Shown piece by piece: positions 29,437 to 38,735 of a stretch of 64,000 nt of DNA; the stretch's first letter is position 1, and every line of letters begins with the position of its first letter. Source of the DNA: Bacillus pumilus (GTDB lineage: Bacteria > Bacillota > Bacilli > Bacillales > Bacillaceae). The translations under genes were made by a program, and so were the position numbers. The stretch lies in the NCBI RefSeq assembly GCF_024498355.1, contig NZ_CP101833.1, positions 3,019,001 through 3,083,000 on the forward strand, given 5' to 3'. Under the pieces are notes generated by a model, which was given only the letters and a program-made list of their open reading frames with translations, was not told the origin of the DNA and ran no database searches.

Positions 29437-29544
29437 GCTTCTTCCTCCTTTTATCACAGGCGTTTCAGAAATACAGCTCTATTTTATCACTTTCAATGAT
29501 GAACCCAAAATAGTATTTTATCCTGATCCTGTCTCACCCCCTCC

Positions 29545-29564
29545 ACTGGTATAGACAACTATAC
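29545..29564. promoter_or_regulatory. NagR operator (dre-type) upstream of nagA
   Basis: TGGTATAGACAACTATAC contains the perfect inverted repeat GTATAG-ACAA-CTATAC. It resembles the B. subtilis NagR (YvoA) sites ahead of nagA and nagP, and GlcN6P or GlcNAc6P would release the repressor. It lies 50 bases upstream of nagA. Confidence 0.8.
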
Positions 29565-29613
29565 TTAAAAAGGGTAAACTAAAGATAAAGATAACGAATA
29601 AGGGGGCACAACC

Positions 29614-30804
29614 ATGAGCAGCTCTTTATTGCTCTCCAATATTCATATTGTGACAAAGGCACAGATCATTGAACACGGTTTTGTCGGTTTATGCGATGGC
29701 AAGATCGACTATATTTCAACATCACCACCGACAGGAAATTATGAAAAAGTATATATTTCCCGGGAAAACTTTTATTTACTTCCCGGAATGATTGATATTC
29801 ACATCCATGGCGGATATGGTGCAGACATGATGGATGCGACACCAGAAGCCATGAATACACTTGCTGACAATTTACCGTCAGAAGGAACGACAAGCTTTTT
29901 AGCGACAACCATTACCCAAAACCATCAAGAGATTGAGCAAGCACTTAAAAATGTCGCTCATTGGAAACAGTATAATGAAGAACAAGCAGGAAGTCAGGCA
30001 CAATGTTTAGGTATCCACCTCGAAGGTCCATTTATTTCTAAGGATAAAGCAGGTGCACAACCTGCTCAATGGATTAAACAGACGGATCTCCCGCTTTTCG
30101 AGAAATGGTTAGATGCATCTGAACAGCTCATTCAAGTTGTCACGTTTGCACCTGAGGAAGACCTTGAATTTGCTTTTCTTTCCCTGTTGCAAGAAAAGAA
30201 CATCATCCCTTCTATTGGACATACGAATGCTCATCATGACATGATTGAATTAGCAGCAAAGCATGGTGCACGCCATGTGACGCACCTTTATAATGCAATG
30301 AGTTCGTTTCAGCATCGTGAGCCAAATGCTGTAGGTGCTGCTCTTACAAACGAGAACCTTCATATTGAGCTGATCACAGATGGTATTCATTCACACCCTC
30401 TTTCTATAAAGCTTGCGTATCTCGCAAAAGGAAGTGATCGTTTGATAATGATCACAGACTCAATGCGTGCAAAAGGTCTAGGGGATGGAACATACGAGTT
30501 TGGCGGTCAGACTGTCACAGTCAGCGGTGAAAAGGCATTGCTGTCAGATGGGACACTTGCAGGGTCGATTTTACGAATGAAAGATGGCGTCAAACGAATG
30601 AGACAGATCACTCATTGTGAGTGGACCGAGATTGCAAAGATGACCTCAACCAATGCAGCCACTCAGCTAGGGCTTGATCATCAGCTCGGTTCTATCGAAG
30701 TTGGAAAACTGGCGGACTTGGTCATTTGGGATCAATCTGGCGAACTAATGATGACGATCTGCCGCGGGCAAATCGTCTTTGAAAAAAAGGAGGCCAACCA
30801 CTGA
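29614..30804 (+). CDS. nagA: N-acetylglucosamine-6-phosphate deacetylase
   Basis: NagA hydrolyses GlcNAc6P to GlcN6P and acetate. This metal-dependent amidohydrolase has HIHGGYG near residue 62, metal-binding Glu in HLEGPFI near 138, His in IGHTNA near 200 and HLYNAM near 222, and Asp in ITDSMRAKG near 278. The 396 residues are typical. A GGGGG ribosome site precedes the ATG. Its last base overlaps nagB. Confidence 0.98.
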   Translation: MSSSLLLSNIHIVTKAQIIEHGFVGLCDGKIDYISTSPPTGNYEKVYISRENFYLLPGMIDIHIHGGYGADMMDATPEAMNTLADNLPSEGTTSFLATTITQNHQEIEQALKNVAHWKQYNEEQAGSQAQCLGIHLEGPFISKDKAGAQPAQWIKQTDLPLFEKWLDASEQLIQVVTFAPEEDLEFAFLSLLQEKNIIPSIGHTNAHHDMIELAAKHGARHVTHLYNAMSSFQHREPNAVGAALTNENLHIELITDGIHSHPLSIKLAYLAKGSDRLIMITDSMRAKGLGDGTYEFGGQTVTVSGEKALLSDGTLAGSILRMKDGVKRMRQITHCEWTEIAKMTSTNAATQLGLDHQLGSIEVGKLADLVIWDQSGELMMTICRGQIVFEKKEANH

Positions 30805-31529
30805 TGAACATCATCGAATTTGAAGATAAAGATCAATTAGGAAAAGAAGCAGCTGCCCTCATTGCACGTACAATCGCATCTAAACCAGATGCAGTGCTCG
30901 GCCTAGCAACTGGCGGTACACCTATCGATACCTACAAAGAATTAATTCAACTTCATCAAGCGAAGCAACTGTCTTTCAAACAAACAAGAACAGTCAATTT
31001 GGATGAGTATGCAGGACTTCATCCCGATGATGAAAATAGTTATATGACCTATATGAAACGTCATTTATTTGATCATATTGATCTCCCTCAGGATCAGTAT
31101 TTCCTGCCAAATGGCGCTGCACCTAATTTGGAAGAAGAATGCTTAAGATATGATCAGCTCATTCAAGATGTAGGGGGCATCGACCTTCAGCTTCTTGGAA
31201 TCGGACAAAATGGACATATTGGTTTTAACGAACCAGGTACCTCTTTCGACTCAAAGACTCATGTTGTTCAATTAGATGAAAACACCCGTCAAGCAAATGC
31301 AAGATACTTTTCTTCTATTGATGAGGTACCTACACATGCCATCACAATGGGAATTGCGAGCATTCTTTCAAGCAAAAAAATTCTCCTTCTTGCATCAGGA
31401 AAATCAAAAGCGAAAGTGATACAATATTTAGAACAGACAGAGATTCACCCAGACTTCCCTGCATCTGCCCTTAAACATCATCAAGATGTGACGATTTTCA
31501 TTGATCGAGAAGCTGGTTCACTACGCTAA
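30804..31529 (+). CDS. nagB: Glucosamine-6-phosphate deaminase
   Basis: NagB converts GlcN6P to fructose-6-phosphate and ammonia. It has the catalytic Asp in NLDEYAGL near residue 67 and the His/Glu region IGQNGHIGFNEPG near 133, with LGLATGGTP near 31. At 241 residues it is the short Bacillus form lacking the allosteric C-terminal segment of E. coli NagB. It overlaps nagA by one base, and nagR follows 18 bases later. Confidence 0.98.
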   Translation: MNIIEFEDKDQLGKEAAALIARTIASKPDAVLGLATGGTPIDTYKELIQLHQAKQLSFKQTRTVNLDEYAGLHPDDENSYMTYMKRHLFDHIDLPQDQYFLPNGAAPNLEEECLRYDQLIQDVGGIDLQLLGIGQNGHIGFNEPGTSFDSKTHVVQLDENTRQANARYFSSIDEVPTHAITMGIASILSSKKILLLASGKSKAKVIQYLEQTEIHPDFPASALKHHQDVTIFIDREAGSLR

Positions 31530-31547
31530 ACACGAGAGGATTTTCAC

Positions 31548-32273
31548 ATGTTTATTGATAAACAGTCACCTATTCCGATGTACCATCAGATTATGGAGAA
31601 CTTGAAAAAGCAGATTGAGGATGGAACATTAGCACCTGATACACTCATTCCTTCTGAAAGAGAGTATGCCGAACGCTTTGATATTAGTCGAATGACTGTC
31701 AGACAAGCCTTATCGAACCTTGTGAACGAAGGATATTTGTATCGCCAAAAAGGAAAAGGCACCTTTGTTAGCCGAAAAAAGTTTGAACAACCGCTTCAAG
31801 GCTTAACAAGCTTTACAGAAGATATGCGCCAACGAGGGCTCAAAGCCTCAAGCCAGCTGGTTGATTTCAAAAAAACCGTATGTCCAGAGCACTTGCTGCC
31901 AGTCTTACAACTTTCTAATAGCGATGCTGTATATGAACTAAAACGAATACGTCTTGCAAATGATGAACCAATGGCGATTGAAACGAGCTATATACCCGAA
32001 ACATTCGCTGGAGAATTAACCAAGAAACATTTAACTGGCTCTTTATATGAATATATAGAAAATCACACTGGCCTTGCAATTGCCCATGCAAAACAGGAGC
32101 TTGAAGCCAATGTTGCCTCAGAGCAGGAAGCACACGTGCTGTCTATTTCAACTGGCTCGCCTGTGCTATCAATTGCAAGAACAACGTATTTTCAAAACGA
32201 CCTTCCATTCGAGTATGTTCTTTCCGTTTATAGAGGGGATCGTTACAAACTCATTCATACAATGGAAAGATAA
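31548..32273 (+). CDS. nagR: GntR/HutC-family repressor NagR (YvoA)
   Basis: This repressor of GlcNAc catabolism has an N-terminal winged HTH (about 10-72, with LIPSEREYAERFDISRMTVRQAL) and a C-terminal UTRA effector domain (about 90-235). The 241 residues match B. subtilis NagR. It is third in the nagA-nagB-nagR operon and probably represses it through the palindrome at 29545, giving autoregulation. Confidence 0.96.
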   Translation: MFIDKQSPIPMYHQIMENLKKQIEDGTLAPDTLIPSEREYAERFDISRMTVRQALSNLVNEGYLYRQKGKGTFVSRKKFEQPLQGLTSFTEDMRQRGLKASSQLVDFKKTVCPEHLLPVLQLSNSDAVYELKRIRLANDEPMAIETSYIPETFAGELTKKHLTGSLYEYIENHTGLAIAHAKQELEANVASEQEAHVLSISTGSPVLSIARTTYFQNDLPFEYVLSVYRGDRYKLIHTMER

Positions 32274-32305
32274 ACTGTGCTCCTACATCGAAGCACAGTT
32301 TCTTA
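32272..32305. terminator. Terminator between nagR and yvnB
   Basis: AACTGTGC and GCACAGTT pair around a 12-base loop and are followed by TTCTTATTT. It sits between converging genes and overlaps the yvnB stop. Confidence 0.8.
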
Positions 32306-35300
32306 TTTCCGAAGATATGTTGTTTCGTCATCATTTTTTGTATGAATTTTCCATATAGGTGAAACAGCTTTCCCTTGAAAACGATCTTTTGCAACAGTAT
32401 ACCAATAATAGTCTTGATTTGGCTTTAAGCCTTTCCACTTAAAGCTTGCTTTTTTGCCGCTTTTTACGCCTCGTGCTTCTCCTAGAAGGACGTTTGTATA
32501 TACATTGAGTTCAAAATAATTGGTTTTGACGGATTTCATTTTCGGCGTCAAATCCACATCAATTGAAAACTCATCCTGATCTCCATACGTTTTAGGATCA
32601 TAGAAATGCTCTTGATTCATGTAAGGTGAGTATGTTGTAAAATGAAGTTGATTTTTTTCTTGATCCGCTGTAATCAACCTCATAAATCCTTGACCGCCCT
32701 CAGGACCTGACTGATAATCAGCAAGGATTTGATATACTTTCCGGTCCACTTTTCCATCATGGTCATCATCAAGCTCATCTACTTTCCTGCTCGCTCCGTG
32801 GTAGTGCCCGCTAAATACTGCCACAATATTAGGGTGACGTTTTACCACTTGGTGGAAGATGAGGTCGCCTATCGGACTTCGGTTGCCACTCACTAACAAA
32901 TACTCGTGAAAGTTTAAAATGACGATACGATCTGGATGCTCAGAAATGACACGGTTTAACCAATCGATTTCATTTTGCTTAATCCCCCAGCCCATGTACA
33001 CCATCATATAATCATTGCCACCGGCAGAGATGAGATCATAATGACCTCGATTATTTTGATAGGATTCACCATAATAAGGTTTTTCTGCAAAGCGTTTCGC
33101 TCCAAAGTATCTCCCATATTCCGCATAAAAACCATCCTTGTGTCTGACATCATGATTTCCTGCTAAAACACCATAAGGAATATGATGATCATCTAACACA
33201 CGCATAAATGTATCGGCACGATTCCATTGCTTATCCTTTGAATCATCCACAATATCGCCTGTATGGAACACATATTGAATGTTTAACTTATCTCTTTGAT
33301 CTCTGATCCATTCGACCATTTGTTTAAAGATATGAGGATAGCTCTTTGCATAGTATTGTGTGTCAGACATCCATACCATCCTATATGGCTTTTGCACTTT
33401 GCTGATTTCATCCTGTACAAGCAAATCAAACGTTTGATTCTTCATGTACTGTCTCACTGACAGCAGGCCTTTAAGGTAAAATTCCTTTTGATCCTTTGCA
33501 AAGTGATGAGTGATTTTATCCCATTTTTCATGCTGATGATTCCATGCGTACATTGTCACCTTTCTCCCTGACAATGATCCTCCTTTCCAAACAGCCTCGA
33601 CGACATCCTTTTCACGTACATGATGATGCACCTTGATTTGAAAACGATGGTAGGGAAAACGCTGTAAATCCTTCGTCTCGACTGCCTTACCATCAGCAAA
33701 TGCAATGCGATTCCTTTCTTGATCAGAAAAGATCATTTCCCCCGTTTGGTTAAAACTCTTTGGCGGTTCAGTCTCAGCTGCATATTTAAAAATCTTCATT
33801 GATGGATGCAGCGATGTATATTGGTAGGCACGATAAAATGAGTAATCTAACTTATCATTTGTTGGGTCCTTGGTTAACACGGTTTGCTTAGACGATTCCA
33901 CTTTTGTCTTATCTGACACTCGTTCTGGTATCTCGGGGTGTTCATGTACCGTCTTGAATTCTTTTTTCAAAGTAGACATGTTCCCTGCGGCATCTTTTGC
34001 TTTGATTGTAAACGTGTGCTCTCCAGGGTCTAATTCACTAGAAGATGTCTGATAAGGCAAGGAAACCGGTTTACCATCTAAAAATGCCTTCATGTCCTCT
34101 ATGTCACTCCAACGATCAGTTACCTTTGCCTTTAACGTAAAGGCTCCTTTATATTGTTCATTTGCTTGTATGTTGGTCTTGATTTTCGGACCTGTGTTAT
34201 CGACTTTTACACGTACAGATGCATGCTCGCCTGCGGTTTTGGCCTCAATAAGATGCGTTCCTTCTTTCAGCCTTCTTGTATCCCACTGAATATAGGTTGA
34301 AACATAAGCCTCTTTTGGGATTTCAAATTGAAACGTTCTTACCTTTTTGGCGTTACCACCGTCTCCCATCTTCCATTCTTTTTGCGGCTTGGAATTCACT
34401 GGAGCAATTTGTGTTCCATTCGATAAAATCATCCTGACATTTTTCAATTCAAAATCATCGTGATTCTCCCCAGGCAGCCGGTCAACCGGGGAAGACTTCG
34501 TTCCAGCATGAATAGAAATCGTTTGTGAACCTGACTGATTCATCTCTGCTTCTGGTATTGGCATTGTATAGGTACGATACACTTTTGTCGAATCATCAAA
34601 AATAGAAAGTAAGTGCTTACCTATGGACACTCCATTTCTAAAATATAAATTTGTCCCTTTGACATCAAATGCAATATATGGATCTGCTTCAAGGGCCGAA
34701 AATGCTTGTCGACTTCGCTTTCCATCTATCATCAATTGGATGTTTTTTTTCTGATCAGATGTTGCCTTTAATGAGAATATACCTGAAACTGTATCTCCCT
34801 CTTCTACATTGAATCGCAGACCGTGGGTTTTGCTGACCTGCTCCACATCAATCGTTTTCTTCATCGTCATTGCTTGATTTTCGCCGTCTGACGCTTCAAG
34901 CTGATATTCCAACTGTTCTTTACCAATCAGCTCAGGCGAATAAATAATATGATGAAATAGCCGGTCATTATGATCTTTTTGAAGCAGAATCTCTTTAAAA
35001 TCATCTTTCCGATTCGTTCGATAACGCAGCTTGACGGTTTTGACGAACTGATCATCCTGTACATCTGCTTTAATCTCTATACTTTCAGTTGGTTTCACCG
35101 GTTTCTTGTCCGTCATATCTTCAATGACAGGTTTATGAATATCTTGAGAAATTTCCTTTTTTTCAGATGGAATTTGTGCTTTTAACACTTTTCCAGGTGT
35201 TGGCTCTTCCTCAATTTTCGAGATCAGCTTCATTTGCGGCGTACCATCCATCGGATACTTAAACAGCAAGGATTTATGCTCGCTAAACAATGATGGCTTT

Positions 35301-36157
35301 AAACGAAATGCTGCTGAAGAAATCTCCTCACCTATATTTGTTGTGATCGTGACAAGACGAGATTTGGAATTGGACAGCCCTTTGCTCTCGATCACTGAGA
35401 TATGCTCTCCTTCTTTTAATTGGCTTTTGTACATAGCATTAAAGTCCGCTACTGTTAAATGCTCCTGCCCTTTTTTTCTTAACCAGAAAACATAAGGCTT
35501 TCCAGGTGAAAGGGTGACTGGATTTGTGTGAAATGAATAAACATCATCCATCTCGGTGCCTTGTGCAGGATTGCGGTAGCGCAGCTGATAATGCTGAAGA
35601 GAGATAGGAGCATGCGTCGTGTTATAAACTTCTATAAATTCAAATGCATCTTTGCCTTTTCGATTTTTTGAATTAACGACAATCTCCGTGATGAGTAAGT
35701 CCGGAATATGTGAGAGATCCTCTTCAAATCCGTTTAAGTGAACAGATTGTTCCGCCGTTTTGATCACAGATTTCTGCGTAAGAAACTCTGTATAGTAATG
35801 AACCGTTGAATTCCATAATTGATCTGGCGGGATTTTCGCTGTAAATTCTGGCTTCATTCCAGGTAACCGTTCCATTGGAATCAATCGGTACCCCAGTTCA
35901 TCACTTTGTTTATAGTACAAGTTTGCAGACAAAATTTGTTCTGACTGACTAATAGACGCCCGAAACTGAAGATCACGGCTTTTTCCTTGAACTGGACGAA
36001 CGTCCACATGAAATTGGTCAAAAATAAAAGGTGAAAACGGCTTGTCCGGTATATTCACTTGTGTTTGGATAAAGGGCCCTGCTGAAGCAGGCTGACTAAA
36101 ACAAAAAAGAATGATAAAAAAACATAAAAGCATGATTTGTCTGCTCACATTCACCAT
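32303..36157 (-). CDS. yvnB: Large exported metallophosphoesterase with lamin-tail-like domain, YvnB
   Basis: A signal peptide (residues 1-26, ending ASA) is followed by about 1250 exported residues. A lamin-tail-like domain begins near 152 (LLITEIVVNSK) and Ig-like stretches fill the middle. A calcineurin-type phosphoesterase spans about 930-1170, with motifs SDTQ, HTGDIVDD, AGNHD and GHYHG in order. The C-terminal part is fibronectin-like. No sortase signal or hydrophobic tail is visible, so it is probably secreted or wall-bound. The 1284-residue length matches B. subtilis YvnB. The substrate is unknown; a phosphodiester or nucleotide is plausible. The ATG follows AGGGAGGTG. Confidence 0.9.
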   Translation of the reverse strand: MVNVSRQIMLLCFFIILFCFSQPASAGPFIQTQVNIPDKPFSPFIFDQFHVDVRPVQGKSRDLQFRASISQSEQILSANLYYKQSDELGYRLIPMERLPGMKPEFTAKIPPDQLWNSTVHYYTEFLTQKSVIKTAEQSVHLNGFEEDLSHIPDLLITEIVVNSKNRKGKDAFEFIEVYNTTHAPISLQHYQLRYRNPAQGTEMDDVYSFHTNPVTLSPGKPYVFWLRKKGQEHLTVADFNAMYKSQLKEGEHISVIESKGLSNSKSRLVTITTNIGEEISSAAFRLKPSLFSEHKSLLFKYPMDGTPQMKLISKIEEEPTPGKVLKAQIPSEKKEISQDIHKPVIEDMTDKKPVKPTESIEIKADVQDDQFVKTVKLRYRTNRKDDFKEILLQKDHNDRLFHHIIYSPELIGKEQLEYQLEASDGENQAMTMKKTIDVEQVSKTHGLRFNVEEGDTVSGIFSLKATSDQKKNIQLMIDGKRSRQAFSALEADPYIAFDVKGTNLYFRNGVSIGKHLLSIFDDSTKVYRTYTMPIPEAEMNQSGSQTISIHAGTKSSPVDRLPGENHDDFELKNVRMILSNGTQIAPVNSKPQKEWKMGDGGNAKKVRTFQFEIPKEAYVSTYIQWDTRRLKEGTHLIEAKTAGEHASVRVKVDNTGPKIKTNIQANEQYKGAFTLKAKVTDRWSDIEDMKAFLDGKPVSLPYQTSSSELDPGEHTFTIKAKDAAGNMSTLKKEFKTVHEHPEIPERVSDKTKVESSKQTVLTKDPTNDKLDYSFYRAYQYTSLHPSMKIFKYAAETEPPKSFNQTGEMIFSDQERNRIAFADGKAVETKDLQRFPYHRFQIKVHHHVREKDVVEAVWKGGSLSGRKVTMYAWNHQHEKWDKITHHFAKDQKEFYLKGLLSVRQYMKNQTFDLLVQDEISKVQKPYRMVWMSDTQYYAKSYPHIFKQMVEWIRDQRDKLNIQYVFHTGDIVDDSKDKQWNRADTFMRVLDDHHIPYGVLAGNHDVRHKDGFYAEYGRYFGAKRFAEKPYYGESYQNNRGHYDLISAGGNDYMMVYMGWGIKQNEIDWLNRVISEHPDRIVILNFHEYLLVSGNRSPIGDLIFHQVVKRHPNIVAVFSGHYHGASRKVDELDDDHDGKVDRKVYQILADYQSGPEGGQGFMRLITADQEKNQLHFTTYSPYMNQEHFYDPKTYGDQDEFSIDVDLTPKMKSVKTNYFELNVYTNVLLGEARGVKSGKKASFKWKGLKPNQDYYWYTVAKDRFQGKAVSPIWKIHTKNDDETTYLRK

Positions 36158-36239
36158 CGTGCACCACCTCCCTTCGGATATTGTGTCTCCTGAAGGTGGT
36201 TTTTATGACAGATGGAACGGGAAAATAAGACAATTTTAC

Positions 36240-36272
36240 ACAAAAAACCGTTAGCTTTTTTTCGCTAACGGC
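36240..36272 (-). terminator. Terminator of the yvlABCD operon
   Basis: On the minus strand CCGTTAGC and GCTAACGG pair around a run of A and are followed by TTTTTTG. The stem contains the yvlD stop codon. Confidence 0.9.
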
Positions 36273-36637
36273 TCCACGATTCCTTTTTGTATCAGCAGAT
36301 GGAAAATGGATAAAATGACAGCCATCCAAATGGCCGTTCCAAACCCATCAATGTTAAAACTATCGCCCATAAAGCTCGATGTCATCATCAGTGTGATGGC
36401 ATTAATGACAAATAAGAACAATCCTAGTGAGAGTACGGTCACTGGCAGCGTTAAAATGATCAAAAACGGCTTCACTAAAATATTGAGCAAGGACAAAATG
36501 ATACTTGCCACAATGGCTGCACCAAATCCTTCAATATACACACTTCCGAGCCCCGGCAGAATGCCCGAATCAAAATATCCAGCAATGACAATTAAAAGTA
36601 ATGCATTTACTAAAATACTGACGATCCATCTAAGCAT
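36251..36637 (-). CDS. yvlD: Phage-holin-family-IV-like membrane protein YvlD
   Basis: A 128-residue protein with four hydrophobic segments and the family pattern NILVKPFLIILTLPVT in the middle. Despite the family name these proteins are common chromosomal membrane proteins and no lysis role is implied. It is last in the yvlABCD operon, immediately behind yvlC. In B. subtilis the operon belongs to the SigW envelope-stress regulon, and YvlC and YvlD have been linked to resistance to membrane-active agents. Confidence 0.93.
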   Translation of the reverse strand: MLRWIVSILVNALLLIVIAGYFDSGILPGLGSVYIEGFGAAIVASIILSLLNILVKPFLIILTLPVTVLSLGLFLFVINAITLMMTSSFMGDSFNIDGFGTAIWMAVILSIFHLLIQKGIVEPLAKKS

Positions 36638-36832
36638 TTAGTTAGTGCCTTCTTCCGGAACAACAAAATACCAGATGAAGTAAACAAGGAAGATCGGCAT
36701 AAATGCTGTCATAAATCCGATAATCACTGTTAAAATGCGAAGCAGGGATGCATCAACACTTAAGTATTCGGCAAGTCCACCAACAACACCCGCTATTTTT
36801 TTATTTGTTGCTGAACGATAAAGCTTCTTCAT
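36638..36832 (-). CDS. yvlC: PspC-domain membrane protein YvlC
   Basis: A 64-residue PspC domain: a basic N-terminus ([22 protein letters not shown], cytoplasmic) followed by two hydrophobic segments. PspC proteins take part in phage-shock and membrane-stress responses. The gene ends one base before yvlD begins, and yvlB precedes it by 6 bases, so they are co-translated. Confidence 0.94.
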   Translation of the reverse strand: MKKLYRSATNKKIAGVVGGLAEYLSVDASLLRILTVIIGFMTAFMPIFLVYFIWYFVVPEEGTN

Positions 36833-36838
36833 GTAGAA

Positions 36839-37930
36839 TCACTCCTTGTCTGATTGGTGCTTTACTTGTATTGAACCTGTTTTTGTTTCTGCAAAAATGG
36901 ATATACTGTGCACTGCCTGTTGATTGGCTTTGATCATTTTCTCTTTTTGCAGCGTTTCATTTTTCTCTTTCACCATATCTGCATCAAGCAAATCGTGAGA
37001 GATAGACCCGAGATTGCTTTTCAGCTCAGCGGTCACTGCACATGCACGCGGGATCTGAACGTCCACACTGCCTGTTGTGGTTTTCGCATAGATCGAACGG
37101 CACTTCTCATCCGACAGCTGGACAGCAATGTTCCCGTTAAAGCTCTGGGCATCAATTGATTCACTTTTCCCACGCAGGTCAATGAGCCCATTGATGGTTT
37201 CTACTTCAATCATACCACACTCGTGATCAGCCAGTTTAATTTGTCCGTTTGCTGTTTCAATTCCGACTTTATCTGCCTGTAAAGAGGCAAAAGAGACAAC
37301 ACCATTTGTGGTTTTCGCAGCAAGTTCTTTTGTCATTAGCTTTTCCCCGCGAATCGGTCCATTAAACAGCTTGACCTTGATCTTATCGTATTGGATACGC
37401 GGTACATATAAGGTGACATTGACTTTCATCGTCTTCTTTTCGGTTCGAATAAAAAATTTATCCCCTTCAAGCCCGCAGTCCAATTGATTGAGAAATTGCT
37501 GTCTTGCCTGCTCTCCATCCTCTGCGCGGTAGATTTTCGCATGGCACTCTGCTCGAATATCTCTATCGTCCCAAGGCATCACATTGAGACTGCCGTTAGC
37601 CAATTGAATATCTAAATGAGAGAGTGAGGCATCTTTGAACTGAAAAATGTGATCAACATCGACTGACTGTCCAAAGTTCAAATCAAGATCCACATCTTTT
37701 ACCTTTTTCACCGCAGAATCTAACCAGCCAAACAGCTTTGCCCCAAGATTCTCGGTGGCGTTTCCGTTACTTTCTGCCCCAGCTTTTTCTTCATGAAAGG
37801 TATGATCGGCTGTAGACTTCTCTAATGATACAGACTGACTTTCTTCTAGCTTTTCTAAAAGCGTAATCGCTTCTTTTGCTGATAATGTCCCGTCTTCTAC
37901 TAATTTTAAAATTCGTTCTTTTTCATTCAT
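36839..37930 (-). CDS. yvlB: DUF4097-type beta-helix protein YvlB
   Basis: A 363-residue cytoplasmic-looking protein without a signal peptide. Residues 1-30 form a short helical SHOCT-like module (LVEDGTLSAKEAITLLEKL). The C-terminal two thirds form a DUF4097/LiaX-like beta-solenoid with recurring patterns such as ETANGQIKL, ETINGLIDL and KTTTGSVDV. Related proteins take part in envelope stress sensing. It is in the SigW-type yvlABCD operon. The exact role is unknown. Confidence 0.92.
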   Translation of the reverse strand: MNEKERILKLVEDGTLSAKEAITLLEKLEESQSVSLEKSTADHTFHEEKAGAESNGNATENLGAKLFGWLDSAVKKVKDVDLDLNFGQSVDVDHIFQFKDASLSHLDIQLANGSLNVMPWDDRDIRAECHAKIYRAEDGEQARQQFLNQLDCGLEGDKFFIRTEKKTMKVNVTLYVPRIQYDKIKVKLFNGPIRGEKLMTKELAAKTTNGVVSFASLQADKVGIETANGQIKLADHECGMIEVETINGLIDLRGKSESIDAQSFNGNIAVQLSDEKCRSIYAKTTTGSVDVQIPRACAVTAELKSNLGSISHDLLDADMVKEKNETLQKEKMIKANQQAVHSISIFAETKTGSIQVKHQSDKE

Positions 37931-37941
37931 ACAAAGCCCTC

Positions 37942-38277
37942 CTACGATTTGATGGATTGAAGTACTTTAATACCTTGAATGATATTCCAAATGACAGAGA
38001 TCAAAAAGCCAATAGCTACTAAAAAACACAAAATAAGCATCGTCATGCCTGGAATGAGAGAGTCACTCGCCTGCGTCGCAAGTAAAAATGGGATAGACCC
38101 AAAAACCAAAATAATGCCCGCTGCAATTGGCAGCAGATGTGACCAAAATGCCCGCATCGCATGCCGTTTCGTTTCCTTTTGGTCTACTACAAAATACGCC
38201 ACAATCGGTAAGATAAACGGCATAAAAAATACACTAAAATAACAAATAGATGCAATGATCGACTGATCTCTATTCAT
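37942..38277 (-). CDS. yvlA: Small DUF4870-like membrane protein YvlA
   Basis: A 111-residue membrane protein with about three hydrophobic segments (SIICYF-like N-terminus, IAAGIILVFGSIPFLLA, ILCFLVAIGFLISVIW). The ATG at 38277 has AAGGAG 9 bases upstream. The ATG at 38295 overlaps that ribosome site and is unlikely. It is the first gene of the yvlABCD operon, right behind a SigW-type promoter. Function unknown. Confidence 0.88.
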   Translation of the reverse strand: MNRDQSIIASICYFSVFFMPFILPIVAYFVVDQKETKRHAMRAFWSHLLPIAAGIILVFGSIPFLLATQASDSLIPGMTMLILCFLVAIGFLISVIWNIIQGIKVLQSIKS

Positions 38278-38318
38278 ATATATTCGCTCCTTCATGACGA
38301 AAATTCCTTTCTAAATCA

Positions 38319-38345
38319 TACGTTTATTGCGTATAAAAAGTTTCA
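38319..38345 (-). promoter_or_regulatory. SigW-type ECF promoter of yvlABCD
   Basis: On the minus strand TGAAAC (38345-38340) and CGTA, beginning 17 bases later, match the extracytoplasmic sigma-W consensus (TGAAAC and CGTA about 16-17 bases apart). It lies about 40 bases upstream of yvlA, whose B. subtilis homologue belongs to the SigW regulon. Confidence 0.82.
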
Positions 38346-38474
38346 AAATCATCCGAATTACATATGACCTTAGACACAAATTATTTCTTTTTCCCCCTAA
38401 GTGTAGATTCTTCACGGATTACCCTTTAAAATATGTTGAAAAGATGGTGATTATCATTATAGGGGGTAATTATT

Positions 38475-38705
38475 TTGACAGATCATCATAATTCTAACCA
38501 CACAGTCCAAACGCTTTTAGACCTTATACAGAAACAGAAAAGCATGAACAGCGAAATGATCAAGGAGCTGGAGACGATTCATCCGTCTCATCCGAAATAT
38601 GGTGATATCCGCTACTTAAAAGTACTGCTCGACAGCAGCAGCACCCATATCTTAAAGGATTTAACGCACCTCAGTAATTTAATGCCGAAGGAAGATGCGC
38701 AATAA
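38475..38705 (+). CDS. Small hypothetical protein (76 residues)
   Basis: I do not recognise a family. It is hydrophilic, rich in His, Ser, Lys and Leu, with two predicted helices (HTVQTLLDLIQKQKSMNSEM and YLKVLLDSSSTHILKDLTHL) and no signal peptide or Cys. The TTG start at 38475 has AGGGGG 8 bases upstream, and a terminator hairpin follows the stop, so it is probably expressed. TTGAAA and TATAGG, 16 bases apart just upstream, could be its promoter. It lies between the divergent yvlA and the convergent uvrA. Confidence 0.7.
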   Translation: MTDHHNSNHTVQTLLDLIQKQKSMNSEMIKELETIHPSHPKYGDIRYLKVLLDSSSTHILKDLTHLSNLMPKEDAQ

Positions 38706-38709
38706 AAGG

Positions 38710-38735
38710 AAAACCCCTCGGATAAAGAGGGGTTT
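38710..38735. terminator. Left copy of the duplicated terminator between the 76-residue gene and uvrA
   Basis: AACCCCTC and GAGGGGTT pair around GGATAAA and are followed by TTT. On the minus strand the stem is followed by TTTTCCTTTT, so this copy would end uvrA transcripts. A variant recurs at 38878-38902. Confidence 0.8.

Noticed and set aside
36251..36637. Prophage holin
   Set aside because: The holin-family name is misleading; the gene is the conserved chromosomal yvlD in a SigW-type operon with no phage genes nearby.
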